Assembly: GCA_015709215.1 (NCBI GenBank)
Contig: JACCQN010000012.1
Coordinates: 1 to 64,000 of the forward strand
Direction of reading: 5' to 3'
DNA length: 64,000 bases
Source: Bacteroidales bacterium
GTDB taxonomy: Bacteria; Bacteroidota; Bacteroidia; Bacteroidales; F082
Positions 1 to 9,200 of the stretch are shown piece after piece; position 1 is the first letter of the stretch, and the number at the start of each line of letters is the position of its first letter. The notes under the pieces are model-generated. The model did not search any database, had not been told where the DNA came from, and worked only from the letters and a program-made list of their open reading frames with translations. Both the position numbers and the translations under genes were made by a program.

Positions 1-56
1 AAACACTTCATACTTTAGCACCTTTCTACATCCGAAATTAGCCAAACTCAAGAAAT

Positions 57-89
57 AAACCTTCAAGGTTTTCAAAACCTTGAAGGTTT
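57..89. terminator. Long perfect inverted repeat downstream of fumC
   Basis: Two 16-base arms (57-72 and 74-89) are exact reverse complements around a single central base. They are followed on the plus strand by a T-rich run. The hairpin lies 44 bp past the fumC stop, so it can act as a terminator in either direction. Each arm is itself nearly self-complementary (AACCTTCAAGGTT), which suggests a dispersed palindromic repeat rather than a one-off terminator. Confidence 0.6.
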
Positions 90-132
90 ATTTTGTTTTC
101 AGCTCTTTGAGCCAGACCGAAAACAGGGTCAA

Positions 133-1524
133 TTATCTTCCAATCATTTTATTGGGATCAACCCATTCGGTGAATTGTTCATCAGTAAGCAAGCCAAGTT
201 CCAATGCAGCTTGTCGTAGAGTAGTGTTTTCGTTATGAGCCTTTTTTGCAATTTTAGCTGCATTTTCATAACCGATATGCGGGTTTAAAGCAGTAACGAG
301 CATCAGCGAATTTTCAAGGTTTTGTTTGATACGCGCTTCATTGGCTTCTATGCCAACCACAGCATTATCAGAAAAGCTAACACAGGCATCACCTAATAAT
401 CTGGCTGATTGCAAAAGGTTTGCTATCATAACAGGCTTAAACACATTAAGCTGAAAATGACCTTGCATGCCGCCTATGGCGATGGCTGCATCGTTTCCTA
501 TCACCTGTGCACAAACCATCGACAGGGCTTCGTTTTGTGTTGGATTAACTTTTCCGGGCATGATCGATGATCCGGGTTCATTGGCCGGCAGGATGATTTC
601 CCCAATGCTGCATCGCGGGCCACTGGCTAACATGCGGGTATTGTTGGCTATATGCATCAGGCTTACAGCCAATTGTCGCAATGCTCCGGAGGTTTCTACG
701 ATGGCATCATGAGCCGATAAAGCCTCAAATTTGTTGAGAGCGGTAATAAATGGCAATCCGGTGAGTTTTGCAATAGTGGCAGCCACTTTTTCTGAATAGC
801 CTTTGGGGGTGTTAATGCCTGTTCCAACGGCAGTTCCACCCAGGGCGAGCTCACTAAGATGAGGCAAAGTGTTTTTTAAGGCTTTCAAGCCATGATTAAG
901 CTGTGCTACATAGCCTGAAAACTCTTGTCCTAAGGTGAGTGGAGTGGCATCCATCAGGTGTGTGCGACCGGCTTTAACGATATTGTCAAATTCTTCGACC
1001 TTAGCCTGCAAAGCATCCCGTAACTTTTGGATACCCGGAATGGTAATTTCAACGATCAATTTATAGGCTGCAATGTGCATGGCGGTAGGGAAGGTGTCGT
1101 TTGATGACTGCGATTTGTTCACATCATCATTTGGATGAATGGTTTTTTTGGCATCATGAAGTTTGCCGCCTGCCAATACGTGTGCCCGATTTGCCAGCAC
1201 TTCATTCATGTTCATGTTGGATTGAGTACCAGAACCTGTTTGCCAGATTACAAGTGGGAAATTATCATCCAGTTTACCTGCCAACACTTCATCAGCGGCT
1301 TTTGTAATCAGGTCGCATTTTTCTTTGGGCAACACGCCAAGTTCCATATTGGCAATGGCTGCAGCCTTTTTTAAAGTGGCAAACGCATAAATAATCTCCT
1401 TAGGCATGGAACCTTCGGGTCCGATTTTGAAATTGTTGCGTGAGCGTTCGGTTTGGGCTCCCCAATACTTTTCGGCAGGGACTTCTACATTGCCCATAGT
1501 GTCTTTTTCGATACGGTAATTCAT
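133..1524 (-). CDS. fumC: Class II fumarate hydratase
   Basis: Fumarase converts fumarate and malate reversibly in the TCA cycle, as a cytosolic homotetramer. The 463-residue protein has the family length, and the superfamily signature [13 protein letters not shown] is near residue 320. The SSND and [10 protein letters not shown] substrate-site segments and [10 protein letters not shown] are present. Following the signature, PTQNEA fits fumarase rather than aspartase, which usually reads PVIPEV. It starts 29 bp after the four-helix-bundle gene, with no clear promoter between, so it probably lies at the end of the prfB-arsC-like transcript. A second superfamily member (aspartase) lies at 36.5 kb. 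Confidence 0.96.
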   Translation of the reverse strand: MNYRIEKDTMGNVEVPAEKYWGAQTERSRNNFKIGPEGSMPKEIIYAFATLKKAAAIANMELGVLPKEKCDLITKAADEVLAGKLDDNFPLVIWQTGSGTQSNMNMNEVLANRAHVLAGGKLHDAKKTIHPNDDVNKSQSSNDTFPTAMHIAAYKLIVEITIPGIQKLRDALQAKVEEFDNIVKAGRTHLMDATPLTLGQEFSGYVAQLNHGLKALKNTLPHLSELALGGTAVGTGINTPKGYSEKVAATIAKLTGLPFITALNKFEALSAHDAIVETSGALRQLAVSLMHIANNTRMLASGPRCSIGEIILPANEPGSSIMPGKVNPTQNEALSMVCAQVIGNDAAIAIGGMQGHFQLNVFKPVMIANLLQSARLLGDACVSFSDNAVVGIEANEARIKQNLENSLMLVTALNPHIGYENAAKIAKKAHNENTTLRQAALELGLLTDEQFTEWVDPNKMIGR

Positions 1525-1553
1525 CTTGTGTGGTATTTTTTAGTGGTTTACGA

Positions 1554-1907
1554 TTATTGTTTTTGCAGGCGGTTATTCAAACTGCTCAAATGGGCTTTTA
1601 GTTGGCTTGTCACAATCTGGAAGTCATCTGCTGCATCTTCTGTAACAAGATTCAGGTTTTTGCTGATGATTAGCAAAGTTTCTGTTTGCGCCAGTGCGGT
1701 CAGAGCCTCCGAAACTTCAGAAGGCGAACCTCCATTAAGCGCAGCCGCCAAAGCCAATGGAATATCTGTGGCCTTATCACGAAGTTTTCGGCTCATACCA
1801 GCCTTTTCTGATTCGGGAAAGTACTCCGTGAGCGTATAAATATCCTTTACAAAGCTCATCAGGGATTCCCACAACGGAAGCGATTCTATATTTTGGGGCT
1901 TCTTCAT
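1554..1907 (-). CDS. Four-helix-bundle protein (S23-like family)
   Basis: This 117-residue, almost wholly helical protein resembles the four-helix-bundle family first described from 23S rRNA intervening sequences (TIGR02436-type). Visible features are an aromatic N-terminal helix (LWESLMSFVKDIYTLTEYFPESEKAGMSRKL cut short here), the typical RDKATDIPLALAAALNGG turn and a C-terminal helix pair. It overlaps the upstream ArsC-like gene by four bases (ATGA), which implies translational coupling. Here it stands alone in an operon rather than inside rRNA. The molecular role is not established; family members are thought to form pentamers. Family assignment is fairly sure, function is not. Confidence 0.75.
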   Translation of the reverse strand: MKKPQNIESLPLWESLMSFVKDIYTLTEYFPESEKAGMSRKLRDKATDIPLALAAALNGGSPSEVSEALTALAQTETLLIISKNLNLVTEDAADDFQIVTSQLKAHLSSLNNRLQKQ

Positions 1908-2242
1908 AAGATTTTATTGAGTTTTTCAGGGGGATCGGCCCAAACGGCTTTTTCTCCATTGATAATTATTGGCCTTTTGAGCAACTTTGGATTATTTGTA
2001 ATTGCTTTAATCAGTTCGGCATCAGAAAGCTTTTTGCCTTTGATTTCGTTTTTGTAGGCATCTTCCTGTTTGCGAAGCAGTTCTTCGGCAGAAAGTCCTG
2101 TTTTGCTGATGATTTCTTCCAGTTCTTCCACGCTGATTCCTTCTTTGATGTAGTTGATCAGCTCGAAATCTTTGGTTTTTTCTTCGAGGTAAGCAAGGCC
2201 AGCGCGGGATTTTTTACAACGCGGGTTGTGATAAATTTTCAT
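1904..2242 (-). CDS. ArsC/Spx-family thioredoxin-fold protein
   Basis: A 112-residue ArsC-family protein. The N-terminus MKIYHNPRCKKSRAGL carries the NPxCxxSR motif, with one catalytic-type Cys at residue 9. The later LLKRPIIINGEKAV segment matches the RPI motif that holds an oxyanion-binding Arg. ArsC members reduce arsenate using glutaredoxin or glutathione, but many short homologues (YfgD, YffB) have no proven arsenate activity, and no ars genes are nearby. It sits 21 bp after prfB and overlaps the next gene, so it is part of that transcript. Call: family certain, arsenate reductase only possible. Confidence 0.8.
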   Translation of the reverse strand: MKIYHNPRCKKSRAGLAYLEEKTKDFELINYIKEGISVEELEEIISKTGLSAEELLRKQEDAYKNEIKGKKLSDAELIKAITNNPKLLKRPIIINGEKAVWADPPEKLNKIL

Positions 2243-2263
2243 GGGTAACTAATTTTCATTTTA

Positions 2264-3356
2264 TTAAACATCTTTTCCAAACTCCATCAGATAGGCTTTG
2301 ATAAAACCATTCAGATCGCCATCCATAACGGCTTGTACATTAGAGGTTTCGTAACCGGTGCGTACATCCTTAACTAACTTATACGGATGCATCACATAGG
2401 AACGAATTTGCGAGCCCCATTCAATTTTTTTCTTGCTGCCTTCTATAGCGTTAATAGCTTCCTGCTTTTTACGTAATTCAATTTCGTAAAGTTGCGATTT
2501 TAGCATTTGCATGGCTTTTTCGCGGTTTTGAAGTTGAGAGCGGGTTTCCTGGCATTCTATCACGAGTCCGGAAGGTGCATGCCGCAAGCGAACAGCAGTT
2601 TCAACTTTGTTCACGTTTTGTCCGCCAGGACCGCTTGATCTGAAGGTATCCCAACTGATATCAGCCGGATTTACGACGATATCAATATTATCATCCACAA
2701 TGGGATATACATAAACAGAAGCAAAGGAGGTGTGTCTGCGGTTGGCTGAATCGAAAGGAGAAATACGAACAAGCCTGTGAACTCCATTTTCACTTTTAAG
2801 GTTGCCAAAAGCATAGTCGCCATCAATTTCGAGTGAAACACTTTTAATGCCAGCTACTTCACCTTCCTGCATATCAAGTTCTTTCACTTTGTATCCATTG
2901 CCTTCGGCCCACATCATATACATACGCATCAGCATCTGCGCCCAGTCCTGGCTTTCGGTCCCGCCGGCTCCAGCATTAATGTTGATAATAGCCGGGAGTT
3001 TATCCTCTTCGCCCGAAAGCATATTCCAGAATTCAAGTTCTTCAATCTGTTTAAGGCATTTATCGTATGCCTGATCTACTTCAGCTTCGTTAGCATCTCC
3101 GCTTTCATAAAGTTCCATACCGATCTCAAACTCTTCAAAAAGTGAGTGAGCTTTTTGATAGGCATCTGTCCAGCGTTTTTTGTCTTTGATTTGCCTGAGT
3201 AAAGTTTCTGCTTTTTTGGGATCATCCCAAAAATCAGGTGCCTGAGTGCGTTCCTCTTCTTCTCCAATTTCCATCAACTTACGGTCGATGTCAAAGATAC
3301 CTCCTCAAGGCTTCGAGCCTCTTACGTAATGCTTTTTGGGATTCGGATTGAATCAT
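2264..3356 (-). CDS. prfB: Peptide chain release factor 2, made by programmed +1 frameshift
   Basis: RF2 releases peptides at UGA and UAA. Frame 0 starts at ATG 3356 and reads 21 codons ([21 protein letters not shown]) to an in-frame TGA at 3293-3291. A +1 shift at CTT-T then continues with [10 protein letters not shown] to the stop at 2264. The fused product is about 363 residues, the normal RF2 length. The codon-recognition motif SPF (in [13 protein letters not shown]) and the catalytic GGQ ([13 protein letters not shown]) are both present. A promoter-like TAATTTTG lies at 3393-3386. Annotating from the internal TTG (3277) or ATG (3274) would lose the true N-terminus. Confidence 0.97.
3290..3305 (-). 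promoter_or_regulatory. RF2 autoregulatory frameshift site
   Basis: The sense strand reads AGGAGG-TAT-CTT-TGA-C. This is the conserved recoding signal: an internal Shine-Dalgarno-like AGGAGG three bases before the slippery CTT, then a TGA stop with C after it. Low RF2 makes the ribosome pause at UGA and slip +1, restoring RF2. It is notable here because Bacteroidota rarely use Shine-Dalgarno pairing to start translation. Confidence 0.96.
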
Positions 3357-3385
3357 TTTTGTTCTTCTTGTATTAGGTTAGTGTA

Positions 3386-3393
3386 CAAAATTA
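3386..3393 (-). promoter_or_regulatory. Candidate -7 element of the prfB operon
   Basis: TAATTTTG on the minus strand fits the Bacteroidota -7 consensus TAnnTTTG and lies about 30 bp before the RF2 ATG at 3356. No TTTG was seen at the usual upstream spacing. Confidence 0.5.
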
Positions 3394-3428
3394 ACAAGAT
3401 TTTGCTTAGCGGTAATTTTTCGGGTTAA

Positions 3429-3893
3429 CTATAAATCCAACTCGTTGATTAGCTGCCAGATGAGTTGCGGTTGAAATCCTTTTTGATAGGCATATTGGGC
3501 GAGTTTTGTCCGTCTTTTGTAGTCATCAGTTTCTTTTATTTTTTTAGATTCAAGCACTTTTTGAAGGATTTTTCGATATTCTTCTTCCTCAATTTCTGAC
3601 AAACCGATTTCTATCATTAATTCAGGTAAACCTTTGCTGCGCATGCCGGCAATAATTTTGTTTCGCCCCCAGTGGTTGTTGCGCAGTTTGCCAAGCGCAT
3701 AGGATCGGGCATAACGCTCTTCGTTGATCATGTCTTCTTCTTCGAGCTGTCGAATAATCTTATTGCACAATTCATCACTTATTGACCAGCTTTGAAGCTT
3801 GTTTTTTACTTCCTGGAGTGTGCGTTCCTGATAATCGCAATAATTACGTGCTTTATCCAGAAAATAGGCGAATGATGCATCTGAATCTGACAT
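3429..3893 (-). CDS. recX: RecX family regulatory protein
   Basis: RecX proteins bind RecA filaments and limit recombinase activity. The 154-residue sequence shows the three-helix-repeat pattern: ALxYL-like start (ASFAYFLDKARNYCDYQERTLQEV), LEEEDMINEERYARSYALGKL, then HWGRNKIIAGMRSKGL, and a third repeat to the C-terminus (KRRTKLAQYAYQKGFQPQLIW). The length is normal for the family. No recA is in the window. The gene is between prfB and the FKBP gene on the same strand; a promoter-like element between recX and prfB separates the transcripts. Confidence 0.9.
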   Translation of the reverse strand: MSDSDASFAYFLDKARNYCDYQERTLQEVKNKLQSWSISDELCNKIIRQLEEEDMINEERYARSYALGKLRNNHWGRNKIIAGMRSKGLPELMIEIGLSEIEEEEYRKILQKVLESKKIKETDDYKRRTKLAQYAYQKGFQPQLIWQLINELDL

Positions 3894-3942
3894 TTTTCAA
3901 GGGTTTTTAATCGGCAAAATAAGGTAATGAGATGTCGAAAAT

Positions 3943-4359
3943 TTATACGGAATTGGCAGGAATATTGCCAGTTGCCAGATCTCCATAACCCAGACTGGAA
4001 GGGATATAAAGGGTGATATTGCCTCCTTCACCACTTAAAGGAAGGCCTTGTTGCCAGCCTACGATAAGATTTTTGAGTGGGCTGGTGAAGAACGAACCCT
4101 GATCGAATGGTTGATTATTGAGTAGTCTTCCGGCATAACTCACAGTAATAGTTGATGTTGTCGATGAATGGCGTTCGTTACCGCTTTCCTTAATTACATA
4201 AAACAAGCCAGAAGCGGTAGATTCAGCAGTTATATTATTTTCTTCGATATAGTTAATAATGATTTGTTTATCAATGTCGTCTTGATTTACAACCTGCTTT
4301 TCTTGGCAGGATGATCCCATCAGCAGCAGAAGGATGACACTTATAAATAGATTTTTCAT
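3943..4359 (-). CDS. FKBP-type peptidyl-prolyl isomerase lipoprotein, cut short by an in-frame stop
   Basis: FKBP prolyl isomerases help fold exported proteins. Residues 1-17 form a lipoprotein signal ending in a lipobox (MGSSC, Cys18), so it is membrane anchored in the periplasm. The FKBP fold follows from about residue 70, with VSYAGRLLNNQPFDQG, VGWQQGLPL and IPSSLGYGD. Homologues end in a strand of the type NSVLIFDIELLDI. Here NSV is followed by TAA and then, in the same frame, IFDISLPYFAD before a second TAA at 3909-3907. A single T-to-A change in a Leu codon (TTA) explains this. The final strand lines the active site, so activity may be lost. Confidence 0.85.
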   Translation of the reverse strand: MKNLFISVILLLLMGSSCQEKQVVNQDDIDKQIIINYIEENNITAESTASGLFYVIKESGNERHSSTTSTITVSYAGRLLNNQPFDQGSFFTSPLKNLIVGWQQGLPLSGEGGNITLYIPSSLGYGDLATGNIPANSV

Positions 4360-4363
4360 GGGA

Positions 4364-5047
4364 TTAGTTCAATAATTCATTTACAAACTTAGGAACTCCG
4401 GTGGAGGCTTTTTCTTTGATCAGGCGTATTTTTCTCAACTGATCATCCGTATTTGTTTTGGGATCGATCAGTGTTATGGGGCAATTATCTTGCGTAAAAT
4501 TAATCAAACCGGCAGCTGGATAAACCATTAAAGAAGTCCCAATAACGATTAAATGATCAGCTTTTTGCACCAATTGAATTGCTGGCTCAATAGTTGCCAC
4601 CATTTCGCCAAACCAAACAATATGAGGCCTGAGTTGTGTGCCTTTTTCGCATTTATCGCCAAGTTTTAATTCCCAGCCTTCCAACTCATACACTAATTCA
4701 GGATATTTGGTACTTCTCACTTTACGCAGTTCACCATGCAGATGCAAAACGTTTTTTGAGCCTGCGCGCTCGTGCAGGTCATCTACATTTTGAGTGATGA
4801 TATGCACCTCATATTGGCTTTCAAGTTTTACGAGGGCTTTATGGGCTTCGTTAGGTTCGCATTCGAGCAATTGTTTTCTTCTGGCATTATAAAAATCCAA
4901 CACTAGCTGAGGATTTGACGCCCAGGCTTCAGGAGTGGCAAGTTTTTCAAAGTGATGGTTTTGCCATAGTCCATCGTCATCTCTAAAGGTTTTGATGCCA
5001 CTTTCAGCACTGATGCCTGCACCGGTTAATACCACAATTTGCTTCAC
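4364..5047 (-). CDS. cobB: Sir2-family NAD-dependent protein deacylase lacking the usual zinc cysteines
   Basis: Sirtuins remove acyl groups from lysines using NAD. The 227-residue protein has GAGISAESGIKTFRD, QNVDDLHERAGS, the catalytic His in LHLHGELRKV, and HIVWFGE. FYNARR supplies the Tyr-x-x-Arg pair of class III sirtuins, which prefer succinyl or malonyl lysine. The segment that normally holds four zinc-binding cysteines has only one (DKCEKG), so the zinc module is degenerate or absent. It follows the FKBP gene's strand with a 4-bp gap upstream of it. A -7 element (TAACTTTG) is at 5080-5073. Confidence 0.9.
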   Translation of the reverse strand: MKQIVVLTGAGISAESGIKTFRDDDGLWQNHHFEKLATPEAWASNPQLVLDFYNARRKQLLECEPNEAHKALVKLESQYEVHIITQNVDDLHERAGSKNVLHLHGELRKVRSTKYPELVYELEGWELKLGDKCEKGTQLRPHIVWFGEMVATIEPAIQLVQKADHLIVIGTSLMVYPAAGLINFTQDNCPITLIDPKTNTDDQLRKIRLIKEKASTGVPKFVNELLN

Positions 5048-5072
5048 TTTTATGTTAAGTGTTTGATGAACG

Positions 5073-5080
5073 CAAAGTTA
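5073..5080 (-). promoter_or_regulatory. Candidate -7 element of the sirtuin gene
   Basis: TAACTTTG on the minus strand lies 25 bp before the ATG at 5047. A GTTG (5103-5100) is 19 bp upstream, one base off the TTTG consensus. Confidence 0.5.
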
Positions 5081-5106
5081 ATGATTTGCCGGCTTTGACC
5101 AACAAA

Positions 5107-5142
5107 AAAATACCCTGCAGTAAAAAGACTACAGGGTATTTT
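5107..5142. terminator. Bidirectional-looking terminator after mdh
   Basis: Arms AAAATACCCTG (5107-5117) and CAGGGTATTTT (5132-5142) pair perfectly around a 14-nt loop and are flanked by A and T runs. It lies 20 bp beyond the mdh stop. Confidence 0.8.
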
Positions 5143-5161
5143 TTAACAGTTGAAGTACGGA

Positions 5162-6100
5162 CTAAAACAGATTCATTTCATCCAAAACTTTCATCACTTT
5201 TTGCACTGCTTCAGAGGAGTCGTGCAAGAGTTTTTTCTCTTCTTTATTCAGATCGACTTCAATGATTTCTTCGATGCCTTTACGTCCTAATTTTACGGGT
5301 ACTCCCAGGTAAACATCTTTTAGGCCGTATTCACCCTGCAGCATGGCGCATACCGGGAAAACGCGACTTTGATCATCAACGATAGCTTCCACCATTTGGG
5401 CTGCAGCAGCTCCGGGAGCATACCAGGCCGAAGTTCCCATGAGGTTAACCAACTCACCGCCACCTTTTTTGGTACGTTCAACGATTTTGTCGAGTTCTTC
5501 TTTTCCGAGCAATTCGGTTACAGGAATACCAGCAATAGAGGTATAACGGGGCAGCGGAACCATGGTGTCGCCATGGCCTCCCATTAGCAGCGCATGCACA
5601 TCTTCGGGTGATACGTTTAAGGCATCGCAGATAAAAGCGCGATAGCGAGCCGTATCTAAAGTTCCGGCCATGCCAAACACTTTGCGTGATGGTTTATTAC
5701 TGGCCAAAAATGCGGCATAAGTCATTACATCAAGCGGGTTTGAAACCACAATGATAATGGCATCCGGTGAATACTTTACAGCTTTTTCTGTAACATCTTT
5801 TACAATGGCAGCATTAGTCTTAATCAAATCATCACGCGACATACCGGGTTTACGGGGCAAGCCCGAGGTGATAACAATAACACCTGATCCTTTGGTTTTT
5901 AAATAGTCATTGGTCACCCCAATTACACGCGTATTGAAGTGATTGATAGGAGCGGTTTGCCAGATGTCGAGCGCCTTACCTTCTGCAGTACCTTCTTTGA
6001 TGTCGACGAGGACTACTTCTTTAGCTAAGTTCTTGTGTGCGATAACGTTGGCACAAGTGGCTCCAACATTTCCGGCTCCGATTACAGTGATTTTTTCCAT
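5162..6100 (-). CDS. mdh: Malate dehydrogenase (NAD, LDH-like type)
   Basis: It oxidises malate to oxaloacetate in the TCA cycle. The protein is 312 residues. The NAD-binding ITVIGAGNVGATCA is at the N-terminus with the acidic VVLVDI at the end of strand beta-2, which indicates NAD rather than NADP. The substrate Arg pair is in GLPRKPGMSRDDL, VVSNPLDVMTY follows, and the catalytic His is in MGGHGDTMVPL. Residue pattern and length fit the LDH-like (MDH3) group. It stands alone between terminators; the promoter element is TATATTTG at 6160-6153. Confidence 0.96.
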   Translation of the reverse strand: MEKITVIGAGNVGATCANVIAHKNLAKEVVLVDIKEGTAEGKALDIWQTAPINHFNTRVIGVTNDYLKTKGSGVIVITSGLPRKPGMSRDDLIKTNAAIVKDVTEKAVKYSPDAIIIVVSNPLDVMTYAAFLASNKPSRKVFGMAGTLDTARYRAFICDALNVSPEDVHALLMGGHGDTMVPLPRYTSIAGIPVTELLGKEELDKIVERTKKGGGELVNLMGTSAWYAPGAAAAQMVEAIVDDQSRVFPVCAMLQGEYGLKDVYLGVPVKLGRKGIEEIIEVDLNKEEKKLLHDSSEAVQKVMKVLDEMNLF

Positions 6101-6152
6101 AAGCTTTTTTTTAAAAGTTGTCTTTTAATGATGCATTTGAGGCAATAAAGCA

Positions 6153-6160
6153 CAAATATA
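6153..6160 (-). promoter_or_regulatory. Candidate mdh -7 element
   Basis: TATATTTG on the minus strand matches TAnnTTTG, 52 bp before the mdh ATG. This gives a predicted leader of about 45 nt. Confidence 0.5.
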
Positions 6161-6220
6161 CATATCTTCTTAATTGATTGTATGCTCCTTTTGGCTTTCG
6201 TTTTGAAAAAGGCAAAAAAA

Positions 6221-6244
6221 CTGCCTCCTTTTATAAAGAGGCAG
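6221..6244 (-). terminator. Terminator of the VPS10-like gene
   Basis: CTGCCTC (6221-6227) and GAGGCAG (6238-6244) form a 7-bp stem with a 10-nt loop. On the minus strand it is followed directly by seven T, 26 bp after the stop codon of the large propeller gene. Confidence 0.85.
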
Positions 6245-6269
6245 CTTATAGGTATGGCTCAAAATGTTT

Positions 6270-9200
6270 TTATTTGAGTTTTGGTTTTCGTCCGGGAGTG
6301 TAAGGTGCGCCAAGCTCATCCAATTGATTTTCAATTGATATGAGTTTGTTGTCAATCTGATTTAATTGATCAATTACCGGAGCGAGTTCTTCTTTTAGGA
6401 TGTTGTAATTCATTATCATTGTTTGAGTTGGATCGCCCGAATGCGACCATGTACCTGATAAAATGGCTCCCAAACGATAGCGCAGCGAAACGGGTTCTGG
6501 TGGCACCTCTTCAATGCTTGCCTGTGGTGAAGTGCCATTCATCACAAAACTGATATCGTTTAGTTGAGAAGCGAGTTCGCGGGTTTGTTTTTCCAACGCT
6601 GTTTGTGGCTCAGCCATCATATGAAGCACTTGACGGATGTTTTCGTTGCGATTATTAATCGTATTAAAATAGCGCGATGTGGCATCATAGGTTTTTCTGA
6701 TTTCCGTTAGGTCAGCATAAAATTGATCCAGTTTTTCCGGGTTAGAAACCGGTAAAGTTTTGTTGTTGAGTGTTATAGCTTCAAAACTTACAGGTCCGGC
6801 TAAGGGTTTGATTTCGTTGTTAAAAGCCATGGCCAGATCAACACTATATTCACCCGGAAGCGCAAAATATCCTGAATGATTATTAGCTGTAGGATTAAAT
6901 TTGGCATCGTCATCATCCTGAGCGCGAGGCATTTCATAGCGCAAATCCCAGTTCACCCGATTGAGACCTTTTGAAGGTTTTTCAAATAAGCGACGCACGG
7001 CATTTCCTTCAGCATCCCGTATGGTAAAGATCAGATAGGGTGGCTGTTGTTCTTCCTCTTCGCGTAGCAGCTCTTGCGTGGGCTGTGTGATTGGTTTACC
7101 TTCTTTAAAAAGTTCTTTTTCCTTATCAAGTCGTTCCTGTTTTTTAGTTTTGGGAATATCTTTAAGGTAATAAGTGAAAGTGGCACCAAACTCTGGATTT
7201 TTAGCGGTATAAAAGGTTGAACCTGAACCATTATGGCCGGTTTTATACATAAACATAAGGGCGTCTTTTACCGGGAATATTTGCGCGTCAGTTTCTTTCA
7301 ACTTCTCGGGTGTTATTTCACGCAACGGGCTATAATTGTCGAGTATATAAAAGCCGCGCCCAAAGGTTGCGATAGCCAGATCGTGCTCACGTTGCTGAAT
7401 GGCAATGTCCTTTATGGCAATATCCGGGAGCCCGTTGCCCAGTTCTGTCCAGGTTTTTCCACCATCTACGCTTACAAAAAAGCTGAATTCAGTTCCCGCA
7501 AAAAGCAAGTCGGGATTGATAAAATCCTGTTCGATGCTATAAACAGTTTCATCAGGCAGATTGGCCGAAATATTTGTCCAGCTCTTGCCTTTGTCGCTAC
7601 TTTTTAAAACATAAGCCTTAAAATCGTCATTTTTGAGGTTGCTAAAGGTGGCAAAAACAATATTTTCATCAAATTTGGAAGGAAGCAAATCACTTACGTA
7701 AGCATATTCCGGAACACTAGGGAAGCTGCTGATTTTTGTCCAGCTGTTGCCATCATCTTCGGTCACCTGAATCAGTCCGTCATCAGTTCCAGCATAGAGC
7801 AAACCAGCTTTAAGTGGTGATTCGGCCAGGGAAACTATTGTACCCCATTGGGAAGTGGAAAGATCTTTGGCCACAGCATTCGATGGCCAGTATTTTCCCA
7901 TTACTGGGAACTGATTTCTGTCTTCATTGCGGGTGAGATCTTCGCTGATTACGTGCCACGAATTTCCTCTGTCATCTGATTTAAACACTTTATTGGCAGC
8001 CATGTAAAGTGTTGTCTTATGGTGTTTGCTCAAGAAAAATGGGGTGTCCCAATTCCAGCGATAATGGAGTTCGTTTTTGCGGGGTTCGGGCTTGATTTTA
8101 ACTTTTTCGCCGCTTTTTTTATCATAGCGGAAGATGTTTCCGTATTGATAAGATGAATAAACGATGTGCGGATTACCTTCTTCTATGGCCTGCCAGAAAC
8201 CATCGCCACCCAAAGTTACAATCCATTCGCAGCTGCTTACGCCGTTTCTGCTGGTATTTTGGCTGGGGCCTCCCAAGCTGTTATTGTCCTGTGTGCCACC
8301 ATAAACCCAATAAAAAGGTTCGGTATTATCAACATTAACACGGTAGAATTGAGTGACGGGAAGATTGGTTTTGTGGATGTAATGGGTGCCGTTATCGAAA
8401 GTTTCATAAATACCACCATCGCCGCCGATCATCCAGTGGTTGCTGTCGCCAGGATCAATCCACATGGCGTGATCGTCCACATGGCGTTCATTTAAACTAA
8501 CATTGTCCCAGGTTTTTCCGCCATCGCGCGTAACTTTTGTGTACGTATCCAATGAATAAACCACATCCGGATTATTGGGGTCGCAAACCAATTCGTTGTA
8601 ATATTGACCGCTACTACTGTATTTATTCATTTTTTCGAATGAAGCGCCACGATCAGTTGAGCGGAAAAAGCCACCCTGGTCGTCAGCAGCTTCGATAATC
8701 AGGTAAACAATATCTGGGTTTCCTTGTGGGATGGCTATCCCCATACCACCCATATGTGCGGATGGCAATCCTTTGGTGATTTTGTCAAAGCTTTTGCCTG
8801 CATCAGTTGAGCGGTAAACAGCTGTTTCGGGGCCTCCGCCAATTTTTGTGAAGAAATGTCTCCTGCGTTGTTCTGATGTTGCAAAAATAATATCGGGATT
8901 CTCGGGATGAAGCAGCACATTGTTAACACCAGTATTTTCTGAGATGTCAAGTATTTTTTTCCAGCTTTTCCCGCCGTCTTCGGTTTTATAAAGTCCACGT
9001 TCGCCGCCAGGGCCCCATACTGAACCTTCGGCTGCTACATAAACGACATTGCTGTTTCGCGGATCAACCTGTATCATTCCAATCTGTCGCGAATCTTTCA
9101 GTCCCATGTTTTTCCAGCTTTTCCCGCCGTCTTCGGTTTTATATACCCCATTTCCATAGCCCAATGCGCGCTGATGGTTGTTTTCGCCAGTTCCTGCCCA

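Noticed and set aside
467-1374. Several plus-strand ORFs opposite fumC
   Set aside because: They are antisense shadows of a well conserved gene without promoters or homology.
3290-3356. prfB looked like a frameshifted pseudogene
   Set aside because: The stop is the canonical programmed +1 site and the fused protein has full length and both SPF and GGQ motifs.
7233-7607. 124-residue plus-strand ORF inside the VPS10-like gene
   Set aside because: Antisense shadow; low-complexity translation with no family resemblance.
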